Shown here piece after piece: positions 7,889 to 15,760 of a stretch of 19,313 nucleotides of DNA. The first letter of the stretch is position 1; the number at the start of each line of letters is the position of its first letter. The notes below the pieces were generated by a model that saw nothing but the letters and a program-made list of their open reading frames with translations, was not told the DNA's origin and searched no databases. Made by a program: the position numbers and the translations under genes. Source of the stretch: Clostridiales bacterium UBA1389 (lineage in GTDB: Bacteria; Bacillota; Clostridia; Oscillospirales; CAG-382); NCBI GenBank assembly GCA_002305335.1, contig DBQR01000001.1, forward strand, positions 32,547 through 51,859, given 5' to 3'.

Positions 7889-8411
7889 TGTCTTTCAAAG
7901 TGTTTTCAGATTCATTGTTTTCGCCGTCCGCTTTGGCTTCAGCTTCTTTTTGCTTTATCAGCTTTTCCACCTTTGGTTCGAAAAAGATAACATATACCCC
8001 AAGCAGAATGGCGCCAATTGTAATGAAGGAATCCGCCACGTTGAATACGGCGAAGTCCACAAACTGGGTTTCGAAGAAGTCGGTTACTTCCGTTAGAAAA
8101 ATGCGGTCGATCATGTTGCCTATTCCGCCGCCGGCGATGAAGGAAAGGGAAATTGTCAGCAGCTTATGCCGGCTGTGGTGTTTCCGCAAAAACAATATGA
8201 TCGCCACTATTGCTATTGCGGAAACAAGCATGAAAACCCACCTGGCGTTGTCCAGCATCCCGAAAGCGGCGCCGTCGTTTTCGATATAGGTGAGATTTAT
8301 CACTCCGGGTATAAGCGGAACGCTGTCTCCTACCTCCATATACAGCCGTATTAAAAGCTTCGTCAACTGGTCAAAGACCACCACGCCGAAAATAAGGAAG
8401 TAGGCTAACAT
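7851..8411 (-). CDS. lspA: Lipoprotein signal peptidase (signal peptidase II)
   Basis: LspA is an aspartic protease in the membrane that removes the signal peptide from lipid-modified prolipoproteins. The 186-residue form has four hydrophobic segments (about 2-20, 57-76, 85-103, 126-144) and all family motifs: DQLTK (14-18), NDGAAFGM (45-52), GGGIGNMIDR with catalytic Asp102, and FNVADSFI with catalytic Asp127. An unusual hydrophilic tail of about 40 residues, rich in Lys, Glu and Asn, follows the last membrane segment. The ATG at 8411 overlaps the end of ileS by 7 bases. An ATG at 8426 is also possible; the longer reading from 8495 only adds charged residues inside ileS and is unlikely. Position between ileS and an RluD-type gene is the classic Firmicutes arrangement. 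Confidence 0.94.
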   Translation of the reverse strand: MLAYFLIFGVVVFDQLTKLLIRLYMEVGDSVPLIPGVINLTYIENDGAAFGMLDNARWVFMLVSAIAIVAIILFLRKHHSRHKLLTISLSFIAGGGIGNMIDRIFLTEVTDFFETQFVDFAVFNVADSFITIGAILLGVYVIFFEPKVEKLIKQKEAEAKADGENNESENTLKDNGKNENNCTDIQ

Positions 8412-11212
8412 ACCGCGTCCATGCATCTTTCGCAGAGATGCTGCCCGTCGGGGTCGGTTTTGTATTCTTCTCCGATTTTCCAGCAGCGGACACATTTTTC
8501 CCCCTTTGCGGGAGTAACCAGAACATACAGTTTGGTGTTTTCGTCGTAAAAGGCCTTTGAATCGGGCTTGCCGTAGGAAATTTCCGCCTTGCTGGTAATA
8601 AATATCTCGGCAAGGTCATCCTTATGAGCTTCAAAGGTTTTAAGCATGTTGTCGCTTGTGTTTTCGTCAAAGGTTATAACCACATCCGCATCAAGGGGCT
8701 TTCCTATGATTTTTTCCGCCCTTGCTTCTTCAAGGGCCTTCAGTACCCCGTCCCGGTAGGCAAACAGCTTGTCATAGCTTTCCTCCGCCTCGGTAAAGTC
8801 AAAGTCTTCCCGGTATTGGGGGAGGGAGTTTAAAAACACGCTGGTTTTATCATCGGCTGACGAAGGGGGGAGATAACCCCAGGCCTCCTCGGCGGTGAAG
8901 GAAAGTATGGGGGCAAGCATTCTTATCAATGCCGACGCCACCTCATACATAACCGTCTGACAGGCTCTGCGGGACAGGGAATCCCGTTTTTCGCAGTACA
9001 TCCTGTCCTTGGTTATATCCACGTAAATCTTGGAAAGCTCGATTGAACAGAAATTATGGATTTCATGGTATATGATATGAAATTCATAGCTGTTGTAGGA
9101 TTCGTTTACCAGCTTAACAAGTCTGTTCAGCTTGGCAAGCAACCACTTGTCAAGGGTCTTAAGGTTTTCCTTCGATACATAATCCCTGTCGGGGATAAAA
9201 TCCTCCCCGTCGCCCAAATCGGCAAGGAGTATGCGCAGTGTATTTCTTATCTTGCGGTAGGATTCCGAAAGCTGTTTGAAAATTTCGTCTGATGCGCGGA
9301 CATCCGCGGTATAGTCGGAAGCGGCAACCCACAGTCTAATCATATCTCCGCCGTATTTGCTTATAATTTCCTCCGGAGCGATGGAGTTGCCTAAGGACTT
9401 GTGCATTGCCCTGCCTTCCCCGTCCACCGTCCAGCCGTGGGTGAGTATCTGTTTGTAGGGCGCCCCCTCGTCCTTTGCTCCGATGGCGGTAAGGAGGGAG
9501 GACTGGAACCAGCCCCGGTACTGGTCTGCGCCTTCAAGGTATAGATCGGCAGGCCAGGCAAGGTTATCATTGCCTTCCAGAACCGCAAAATGAGTAGACC
9601 CCGAATCGAACCAGCCGTCAAGGGTGTCGGTTTCCTTTATAAAATGGGTTCCGCCGCACTTGGGGCAGATAAATCCTTCGGGAAGAAGCTCCTTTTCCTC
9701 CTTTGCAAACCAGGCGTTGGAGCCTTCTTTTGCGAAGATTCGCGAAATATTATCTATGGTCTTATCGTTAATGATTATTTCCCCGCAATCCCTGCAGTAA
9801 AAGGCGGGTATGGGGAGTCCCCAGTGCCTTTGACGGGAAATGCACCAGTCGGACCTTTCCTTTATCATCGACACCATCCGGTCGCCGCCCCATTCGGGTA
9901 TCCAGTCAACGTTTTCGCAGGCGGTTATTGCCTTATCCCGGAAAGCCTCCACCGAGCAGAACCATTGGGGGGTCGCCCTGAAAATTATGGGGTTCTTGCA
10001 TCTCCAGCAATGGGGATACTGATGGGCCATGGGGGAAGAAGCGAACAGTGCGCCGGATTCCTTAAGATCGGCCATTATCGCCTTGTTGGATTCCTCATAG
10101 TACAGCCCTGCGAATTTTCCCGCATCACTTGTCTGATAACCCCGGTCGTCCACCGGCACCACGAATTTGATATTATACTTCAAACCGGTGAAATAGTCGT
10201 CAGCGCCGAAGCCGGGGGCGGTATGGACGCAGCCGGTACCGCTGTCCATGGTTACGTAATCGGCAAGGCACACTAGGGAATCCCGTTCCAGGAAGGGATG
10301 GAAGGCGGTCATATATTCAAAGAAACTGCCTTCGAATTCCCCGACTGTCTCATATTCGCCTGCTCCCCCTGCCTTCATTGTGGTTTCCGCAAGGGGCTTT
10401 GCAAGTATATAGAATTCCCCGCCGGCTTTGACTATTACATAGTTTTCTCTTGGGTGGAGGGCGATTGCCATATTCCCCGGCAAGGTCCAAGGGGTGGTGG
10501 TCCAGATTATGAAATAGGTATTGTTTAAGTCGCAGATAGCGCTTAATTTTCCCTTGTCGTCTTTGACTTTGAATTTAACGTATATGGAATCACAGGCGGA
10601 ATCCTTGTATTCGATTTCGGCTTCGGCAAGGGCGGTTTCGTCCTTGGGGCACCAGTAAACCGGCTTTAAGCCCTTGTAGATGTAGCCCTTTTTGTACATT
10701 TCCCCGAACACCCTGACCTCCCTTGCTTCAAAGGAGGGGGACATGGTGAGATAGGGGTTATCCCAGTCACCGGAAATCCCGAGACGTTTGAAGGAGGTAC
10801 GCTGAATGTCCACAAAACGGCTGGCGAATTCCTCGCAGGCTTTCCGGAATTCGGGAATGGTCATTTTCTTTCTGTCTAATTTATTCTGCTTTATAATCGC
10901 CGATTCTATGGGCATTCCGTGGTTGTCCCAGCCGGGGACATAGGGGGAATAATACCCCGACATTGCCTTGGATTTAACGATAAAATCCTTAAGCACCTTG
11001 TTAAGCGCCGTACCCATATGGATATTCCCGTTTGAAAAGGGAGGGCCGTCGTGAAGAATAAAGGTTTTGTTTCCCTTATTCTTTTCAAGAATCAGATTAT
11101 ACAGCTTTTGTTCTTCCCATTTACTGCCGGTTTCGGGTTCCTTATTAGTAAGATTCGCCCTCATCGGGAATCCGGTTGAGGGCAAATTCAATGTGTCTTT
11201 ATAATCGCGCAT
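8405..11212 (-). CDS. ileS: Isoleucine--tRNA ligase
   Basis: IleS charges tRNA-Ile with isoleucine and edits valine. The 935-residue length fits the bacterial type with a C-terminal zinc finger. Domains are the Rossmann core, an inserted editing domain (TTPWTLPGN; HTAPGFGADDY), LDGWFDSGSTHF, an anticodon-binding helical domain, and a zinc finger with Cys907, 910, 927 and 930. A further CxxC...CxxC group lies in the insert before the DTLDGWFD motif. Two signatures differ from textbook forms: HIGH is HMGT (65-68), and KMSKS reads AMHKS (602-606) followed by LGNS. All other core motifs look intact, so the enzyme is presumed active; I recall similar variants in clostridial IleS proteins. It sits between divIVA and lspA. 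With only 20 bases from divIVA there is no room for a T-box leader. Confidence 0.97.
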   Translation of the reverse strand: MRDYKDTLNLPSTGFPMRANLTNKEPETGSKWEEQKLYNLILEKNKGNKTFILHDGPPFSNGNIHMGTALNKVLKDFIVKSKAMSGYYSPYVPGWDNHGMPIESAIIKQNKLDRKKMTIPEFRKACEEFASRFVDIQRTSFKRLGISGDWDNPYLTMSPSFEAREVRVFGEMYKKGYIYKGLKPVYWCPKDETALAEAEIEYKDSACDSIYVKFKVKDDKGKLSAICDLNNTYFIIWTTTPWTLPGNMAIALHPRENYVIVKAGGEFYILAKPLAETTMKAGGAGEYETVGEFEGSFFEYMTAFHPFLERDSLVCLADYVTMDSGTGCVHTAPGFGADDYFTGLKYNIKFVVPVDDRGYQTSDAGKFAGLYYEESNKAIMADLKESGALFASSPMAHQYPHCWRCKNPIIFRATPQWFCSVEAFRDKAITACENVDWIPEWGGDRMVSMIKERSDWCISRQRHWGLPIPAFYCRDCGEIIINDKTIDNISRIFAKEGSNAWFAKEEKELLPEGFICPKCGGTHFIKETDTLDGWFDSGSTHFAVLEGNDNLAWPADLYLEGADQYRGWFQSSLLTAIGAKDEGAPYKQILTHGWTVDGEGRAMHKSLGNSIAPEEIISKYGGDMIRLWVAASDYTADVRASDEIFKQLSESYRKIRNTLRILLADLGDGEDFIPDRDYVSKENLKTLDKWLLAKLNRLVKLVNESYNSYEFHIIYHEIHNFCSIELSKIYVDITKDRMYCEKRDSLSRRACQTVMYEVASALIRMLAPILSFTAEEAWGYLPPSSADDKTSVFLNSLPQYREDFDFTEAEESYDKLFAYRDGVLKALEEARAEKIIGKPLDADVVITFDENTSDNMLKTFEAHKDDLAEIFITSKAEISYGKPDSKAFYDENTKLYVLVTPAKGEKCVRCWKIGEEYKTDPDGQHLCERCMDAVC

Positions 11213-11232
11213 GATTAAATAATACCTTTCGA

Positions 11233-11997
11233 TTATTCCTTTTCCGTATCCTCATCCGTTGCCGTTTGGTCGGTAACCGGCGAATCCGTCCCTTCATCAA
11301 GCAGTTCTTCCTCCTGGATATCCTGTTCGGGGGATTCGTCCTGTCCGGACTGCTTTTTGGTGAGCATTGCGATATATTCCTCGTCGGAAATCTGGGTGTT
11401 TTTTTCGGGTTTGGTTATGGGGATCGCATTAAGATCCTCTTCCTCCCGCCGTTTCTGGTTTTCGTTGATTTCCTTTTGAATGGCATCCTTGACGTCAACG
11501 AATATCCGGTTTACAATATCGGTTTCGTTGGGGAGGACAATATCCTCAAGCTCGTTTACGGATATGGACTGGAGATCCTCTATATGGTTGCGGTACAGGT
11601 CGTATATGTTCTTTTTAAAGTCAAGTATCTTGGTACGCAGCTTCCACATTTCCTTCTTTTCTTCGGCGAGCTGGTTTCTGAAGTCGGCGATAATGGAATC
11701 GCAGCGGTCTTTGATGGAGGAAACAATAACGTCCGCCTTTTCGTTGGCGTCGCGGATTATTTTTTCTCCTAACTTCTGGGACTTAAGGAGGGTCGAACGA
11801 ATTGCTTCTTCTTCCTCCTTAATTTCGTCAAGGTTGGTAACCACAATTTTAAGCTTTCTTTCAAGCTCGCTGTTTTCCCGGTACAGATTGGTGTAGGTAT
11901 CAATCAGAAATTCGATATAATCATCAACCTCTGCGGGATTGTAACCGCGCATGGTTTTGGAAAAAGTCTTGTTTTTCAGCTCATGAGGTGCAAGCAT
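11233..11997 (-). CDS. divIVA: DivIVA domain-containing cell division/polarity protein
   Basis: DivIVA proteins gather at curved membrane at poles and septa and recruit other division, wall or sporulation factors. The 254-residue protein has the N-terminal membrane-binding module (LKNKTFSKTMRGYNPAEVDDYIEFL, residues 7-31, written here as one motif: key residues Met16-Arg17-Gly18-Tyr19 and Glu23-Val24-Asp25). Met16-Arg17 matches the Phe17-Arg18 membrane-contact pair of B. subtilis. Coiled coil follows to about residue 185, then a disordered acidic tail. There is no signal peptide or membrane segment. AAAGGAGG precedes the ATG by 7 bases. It lies between yggT and ileS as in B. subtilis, except that ylmH is missing from the preceding position. 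Whether it acts on Min proteins or on wall growth cannot be told. Confidence 0.92.
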   Translation of the reverse strand: MLAPHELKNKTFSKTMRGYNPAEVDDYIEFLIDTYTNLYRENSELERKLKIVVTNLDEIKEEEEAIRSTLLKSQKLGEKIIRDANEKADVIVSSIKDRCDSIIADFRNQLAEEKKEMWKLRTKILDFKKNIYDLYRNHIEDLQSISVNELEDIVLPNETDIVNRIFVDVKDAIQKEINENQKRREEEDLNAIPITKPEKNTQISDEEYIAMLTKKQSGQDESPEQDIQEEELLDEGTDSPVTDQTATDEDTEKE

Positions 11998-12028
11998 CGG
12001 TTTTCCTCCTTTTTAGGGATTTTAGTAA

Positions 12029-12301
12029 TCAGGCAAAGAGAGTCAGCAATCCTTTTATGAAGAAAAGGATTACAAAGGCAAAAATGGTTGAAAAATCAAC
12101 GGGTATTGAAGAAAAAACCTCGGATTTGTTCAGTACCGCCCTAACCGGCATAAGAATCGGTTCGGTGGTAGCGTAAATAAAGGAATACGCAGCCCCTTCT
12201 TCGGACGCGAAAAGGGGATACACCACCCGTATTACAAGCATAAGGCTTAACGCTGACAAGTACAGCAAAACCGTACCCATTATCAGATAAATAAAATTCA
12301 A
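12029..12301 (-). CDS. YggT family membrane protein (YlmG)
   Basis: A 90-residue integral membrane protein of the YggT/YlmG family with two hydrophobic segments, about residues 4-29 and 69-88. The family motif TEPILMPVR lies between them (46-54). The molecular role of the family is unsettled; in Firmicutes it sits in the division cluster next to sepF and divIVA and is linked to septum or membrane organisation. The start is TTG at 12301, with GGTGG six bases upstream. Upstream in-frame codons give no better start, and the gap to sepF is only 17 bases. Confidence 0.87.
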   Translation of the reverse strand: MNFIYLIMGTVLLYLSALSLMLVIRVVYPLFASEEGAAYSFIYATTEPILMPVRAVLNKSEVFSSIPVDFSTIFAFVILFFIKGLLTLFA

Positions 12302-12318
12302 CTCACACCACCAGATTA

Positions 12319-12777
12319 CTAAAAGAGTTCTCTCGGTTTGCTTTTGGCGCCTGTTGTGTTGCCGGGCATGCCTTCGGCTTCCTTCTGTTCGCCTGTTACC
12401 TCCACGTTGGGGGGAGTAATGACATAGGTGGAGGATGCCACCCGCTTAAGCTGTCCGTTAATGGCAAAGGTCACGCCGAACAGGAAGTCGATTATACGGA
12501 TAATCGTTTCCTTATTGGCGTCTTCAAGATTAAGCACAACGGTTCTGCGTTCAAGCAGATGGGTTGCGATCTTTGTAACGTCTTCGTATTTCTCGGGCTT
12601 GCAAACCTTCATTTCAAGGGAGGTGGTGGACGCCAACCCGCCGCTTATTTTTGCCGATGGGGCCGAAGGTGTGTTAAGCTCCTGTTCGTTTTCCTCCTCG
12701 TCGTAACCTTCCTTAAATTCGTCAACGTACTCGTTTTCTCCCTTAAAAAGGTCGGACAAACGGTTCATGATACCCAT
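12319..12777 (-). CDS. sepF: Cell division protein SepF
   Basis: SepF tethers FtsZ filaments to the membrane and shapes the septum in Gram-positive bacteria. The 152-residue protein opens with an amphipathic membrane-binding helix (MGIMNRLSDLFKGE), then an acidic linker (15-45). The SepF core lies at about residues 55-125: EMKVCKPEKYEDV, RRTVVLNLEDANKE, IIDFLFGVTFAING and STYVITPPNVEV. A short polar tail follows. The ATG at 12777 is chosen over one at 12909 because GGAGGT lies 7 bases before it and because the helix begins there; the longer reading overlaps yggS. It follows yggS after 74 bases that may hold a promoter, and precedes yggT. Confidence 0.95.
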   Translation of the reverse strand: MGIMNRLSDLFKGENEYVDEFKEGYDEEENEQELNTPSAPSAKISGGLASTTSLEMKVCKPEKYEDVTKIATHLLERRTVVLNLEDANKETIIRIIDFLFGVTFAINGQLKRVASSTYVITPPNVEVTGEQKEAEGMPGNTTGAKSKPRELF

Positions 12778-12782
12778 TATAT

Positions 12783-12788
12783 GTACCT
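12783..12788 (-). promoter_or_regulatory. Ribosome binding site deciding the start of sepF
   Basis: The minus strand carries GGAGGT at the right distance (about 7 bases) from the ATG at 12777. No comparable element precedes the upstream in-frame ATG at 12909. Confidence 0.65.
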
Positions 12789-12800
12789 CCAAAATATTTT

Positions 12801-12828
12801 GTTTTATTCCTGTATAGTTAAAAGTCAA
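12801..12828 (-). promoter_or_regulatory. Possible internal promoter upstream of sepF
   Basis: In the 74-base gap between yggS and sepF the minus strand has TTGACT (12823-12828), a 16-base spacer and TAAAAC (12801-12806). The -35 is good and the -10 is poor, so this is a weak candidate. It would give extra division-gene transcripts inside the long unit. Confidence 0.3.
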
Positions 12829-12851
12829 ATAAAGCCCTTTGGCAGAGAAAC

Positions 12852-13541
12852 CTATTTTTTGCGTTTTCCGAAAATCCCTTCCCCTATCCGCACCAGGTTG
12901 GAACCGCATTCGATTGCCGCTTTGTAATCCCCTGTCATGCCAAGGGAAAGGATTTCCATTGCGTTTTTACCCATAATACTATTATCCACATTTTTTGACC
13001 TGATGTCAATAAATTTCTGGGTTATTTTTGTAAAAAAATAAATATTTTTTTCAATATCCCCCTCCGCCGGAGTAACTCCCATAAGACCGCATATCCTTAT
13101 ATGGTCAAAGGCCTTAAGCCGTTCAAGAAAGACTTCGACTTCCTCAAGGGGGATACCTCCCTTGTTTTCCTCGTTTCCGAGATTTATTTCGATAAGACAG
13201 TTCTGCACCTTGTCTATGCTTTTTGCCCGCTTGTCTATTTCCTCCGCCAAAGGCAGGGAATCAAGGGAGTGGATAAGGGAAACCTTGTCTATTATATATT
13301 TAACTTTATTCCGTTGCAGGCGGCCTATGAAATGGACTTCAAACCGCTTGTCAAGGAGGGGGAATTTTTCCGAGAGTTCCTGAACACGGTTTTCCCCGAT
13401 TATCCTTATTCCCATATCATAGGTAAGGTTAATGACTTCGGCGGGTATGGTTTTTGTGGCGGCAAGGAGTTTAGCCCTTCCGTTTATTACGGATTGTATC
13501 TCATTTATATTGCTGCGTATTATTTCGGTATATTCATTCAT
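12852..13541 (-). CDS. yggS: YggS/YlmE family pyridoxal phosphate homeostasis protein
   Basis: A 229-residue single-domain PLP-binding protein (PLPBP/YggS family). These proteins buffer pyridoxal phosphate and affect amino acid pools; they have no known enzymatic reaction. The PLP lysine is Lys30 in LLAATKT. Further family motifs are GENRVQE, HFIGRLQRNKVKY, and near the C-terminus LSLGMTGDYKAAIECGSN followed by LVRIGEGIFG, which binds the phosphate. The start ATG overlaps the stop of the HlyD-like gene (ATGA), with GAGGG further upstream. The gene before sepF in Firmicutes is usually this one (ylmE), which supports the call. Confidence 0.95.
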   Translation of the reverse strand: MNEYTEIIRSNINEIQSVINGRAKLLAATKTIPAEVINLTYDMGIRIIGENRVQELSEKFPLLDKRFEVHFIGRLQRNKVKYIIDKVSLIHSLDSLPLAEEIDKRAKSIDKVQNCLIEINLGNEENKGGIPLEEVEVFLERLKAFDHIRICGLMGVTPAEGDIEKNIYFFTKITQKFIDIRSKNVDNSIMGKNAMEILSLGMTGDYKAAIECGSNLVRIGEGIFGKRKK

Positions 13542-14797
13542 TTTATTATTTTTCCCTCGTAAAGCCCTATTCCCGCCACAATAACCGGGTCATACAGCGA
13601 AAGGCTGGTGGAAGAAAGCTTGTTTATGTCCTCCTGGTAGGGAAGCCGGCATATGCAGTAACCGTTTTCCTCGTTTAATACGGTGGCTTTCTTGAATTTC
13701 ACCACGTTTCCGTCAAGGGTGTAAACCCCCGTTATCCCGTCAACCACCCTTATGGCGGCGGAGGGGATTTTAAGTCCTTCGTAGTATTCGTAAACAATCT
13801 CCACCGGCTGCATACGGGTGTAGTTGAAGCCTTCCGTCTGGACGTCCGACGAAAAAACCAGCACCGCATTGTCATAATCCGTCTGGGAAACCACTTTTTC
13901 CAGCTTCATTTTTATTGTTTTATTGTCGGAATAGGGAAATTTTATTTCATATTTATAGGATTCCGGCTTGCCTTCGGTAAGCCTTGAAATCGTCCGTTTG
14001 TCAAGGCATACGGTTATATACCATTTGACCGATGTGACTAATTTTCCCTTTGAACGGGCAATCAGAGTATCGTCGGGCATTTTGGTTTCAAGGGAAAAAT
14101 AATCCTCCATGGTAAGGTTGTTGAGTAAATTCATGGTGAAAATGTTTTCATACCCGTCGGTAGTAGAGTAAAAATACCCCGTCTGCCCGGTAGTCACCAC
14201 CGAAGACGAACCGGAAAGCATCAAGTTAAGCTGGGCTATCTTATTTTTATATGTATCAATTATGTAATCATACCCTCCGGCGGCGGTTATCACCGCAGAC
14301 CGGCGGTTCATAAGTATAAGCAGATCGTCCTCGTTGAGGGACGCCAGATCAAGGCTGCCCCCCCCGACGGCGGTTATGATATTGAAAATTTTCGAAGCTA
14401 TGGAGGAATCAAGGGCTTCCAGATCGGTGGTGGAATAGGTTTTGGTGATGGAGGACTTTTCAAGGAGGGTTATTTTTTTATTCAGGGCGTTTATTTCCTC
14501 CTGAATTTCCGCATCCTTTTCAAGGGAGTATATTTTTAAAATTTCCGCATTCTTAAACACCTTTTCACCGTCGGCGTAAAAATAGCAGGGGGAACCCTCC
14601 CCGGCGGCAAGCACCGGGTCTTCGTCACGGAAAATATAGGCGTTGGCGGGAATTGTCTTGTTGGAGGTTGAATAAACCGCGTTCTCCACCTCCAGCAGAT
14701 TCCCCACCGAAAGGGAAATCTGAATAGCCGCATAGGCCATAAGGCATAAAGCGGCAATTCCTATTATTATATTCCTGGTAAGGTTTTTCAATGTCAA
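13538..14797 (-). CDS. HlyD-like (barrel-sandwich hybrid) membrane-anchored adaptor protein of the division cluster
   Basis: A 419-residue protein with one N-terminal membrane segment (about residues 9-32) and the rest probably outside the cell. Residues 45-90 and about 330-419 look like the two halves of a barrel-sandwich hybrid plus beta domain (IFRDEDPVLAAGEG; DGEKVFKNAEILKIY; MQPVEIVYEYYEGLKIPSAAI). A short coiled coil (95-115) and a helical region lie between them. Clostridial proteins of this type are usually labelled HlyD family efflux adaptor and lie upstream of yggS-sepF. No ABC or MFS partner is present, so export is not supported; a role at the septum or envelope is only inferred from context. 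The start is TTG at 14797 with AAAGGT upstream; a second TTG at 14791 is possible. An eight-G tract lies at codons 145-147. Confidence 0.72.
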   Translation of the reverse strand: MTLKNLTRNIIIGIAALCLMAYAAIQISLSVGNLLEVENAVYSTSNKTIPANAYIFRDEDPVLAAGEGSPCYFYADGEKVFKNAEILKIYSLEKDAEIQEEINALNKKITLLEKSSITKTYSTTDLEALDSSIASKIFNIITAVGGGSLDLASLNEDDLLILMNRRSAVITAAGGYDYIIDTYKNKIAQLNLMLSGSSSVVTTGQTGYFYSTTDGYENIFTMNLLNNLTMEDYFSLETKMPDDTLIARSKGKLVTSVKWYITVCLDKRTISRLTEGKPESYKYEIKFPYSDNKTIKMKLEKVVSQTDYDNAVLVFSSDVQTEGFNYTRMQPVEIVYEYYEGLKIPSAAIRVVDGITGVYTLDGNVVKFKKATVLNEENGYCICRLPYQEDINKLSSTSLSLYDPVIVAGIGLYEGKIIK

Positions 14798-14821
14798 CCG
14801 TACCTTTCAGCGTTTTGTCTT

Positions 14822-15760
14822 TTATTTTTCAAAAAAATCCTTAATCAAATCGGTAACTTTACGGGGGTAATCGATATCTTTGATGTCAATGAATTTCACC
14901 CCGTTTATATGCCTGAAATAGGTCTGCTGGCGTTTGGCATAGTTGCGGGAATTCTGTTTTATTTTTTCCTTTGCATTTTCAAGGGTAATTTCCCCTTTGA
15001 AATAGGGAAACAGCTCCTTGTAGCCTATGGCGGCGGAGGCGGTGGGGGTGTTTTCAAGCCCCTTCTGCCATAGGGCATAAACCTCCTCCAAAAGTCCCTT
15101 ATCAAACATTTCATCAATCCGCTTGTTTATTCGGGTATATATTAACTCCCTGTCTTCGGAATAAAGGCAGATATAAAGCGGGTCATACCTTCTTTCCCCC
15201 GAGTTGTTGGCTTGGTTTATCTCGGAAGGGGTTTTGCCGGTGGCAAGGCTGATTTCAAGATATCTTATTAAGCGCTTTGTGTTGTTGGGGTGAACCTTTA
15301 GGGCGGTTTCCGGGTCGATTTCCCTTAACTGTTCGTATAACGATTGATTTCCCTCGGTTTTAACCCTTTCCCAAAGGCTTTTTTTTATTTGTTCGTTTGC
15401 CGCGTTTTCCGAAAGGGAAAAGGAATTAAACAGCATTTCGGAATAAAGCCCTGTCCCCCCCGTCACAAAGGGGATTTTTCCCCTTGAGGTTATATCCTCA
15501 AGGGCTTTTGTCCCGAGGGACACAAAATCAGCGGAGGAAAACTTTTCGGTAATATCAAGTATATCGATAAGATGATGTCTTACCCTTGAAAGGTCGTCTT
15601 TTCCGGGTTTTGCGGTGCCGATATCCATACTTTTGTAAACCTGCATGGAATCGGCGGAAATTATCTCCCCGTCAAAACCCCTGCATAATTCAAGGGCAAG
15701 GGAGGATTTGCCGGAGGCGGTCTGCCCCCCCAATACCACTGCCTTTTTCAGCAAATTCAT
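14822..15760 (-). CDS. miaA: tRNA dimethylallyltransferase
   Basis: MiaA adds a dimethylallyl group from DMAPP to N6 of adenosine-37 in tRNAs that read codons starting with U, which steadies codon pairing. The 312-residue length is typical. The P-loop is GGQTASGKSS (11-20), followed by ISADSMQVYKSMDIGTAKP with the catalytic Asp37, then VTGGTGLY (99-106), RLIRYLEI, SAAIGYKEL and the tRNA-contact block NSRNYAKRQQTYFR. It is the first gene of the long minus-strand unit, with its own near-consensus promoter and a leader of about 35 bases. The ribosome binding site is weak (GGGGA). Two seven-G tracts fall in its glycine motifs. Its usual clostridial neighbours mutL and hfq are not present. Confidence 0.96.
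   Translation of the reverse strand: MNLLKKAVVLGGQTASGKSSLALELCRGFDGEIISADSMQVYKSMDIGTAKPGKDDLSRVRHHLIDILDITEKFSSADFVSLGTKALEDITSRGKIPFVTGGTGLYSEMLFNSFSLSENAANEQIKKSLWERVKTEGNQSLYEQLREIDPETALKVHPNNTKRLIRYLEISLATGKTPSEINQANNSGERRYDPLYICLYSEDRELIYTRINKRIDEMFDKGLLEEVYALWQKGLENTPTASAAIGYKELFPYFKGEITLENAKEKIKQNSRNYAKRQQTYFRHINGVKFIDIKDIDYPRKVTDLIKDFFEK

Noticed and set aside
8412..8495. Longer lspA starting at 8495
   Set aside because: The extra residues are Arg-rich, come from the overlapping ileS frame, and do not resemble an LspA N-terminus.
9590..10276. Plus-strand open frame of 228 codons
   Set aside because: Antisense to ileS, whose motifs are continuous on the other strand; no domain seen.
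11213..11232. T-box leader ahead of ileS
   Set aside because: Only 20 bases separate divIVA and ileS, so no T-box can fit.
11266..11772. Hydrophobic plus-strand frame of 168 codons
   Set aside because: Antisense to divIVA; the apparent membrane segments arise from the complement of Glu/Lys-rich coiled-coil codons.
3338..15690. Very frequent TCAAGGG/CCCTTGA heptamers
   Set aside because: They fall mostly in coding sequence as Leu-Glu or Leu-Asp codon pairs (CTT GAA/GAC) and are best explained by codon preference rather than by a repeat element.
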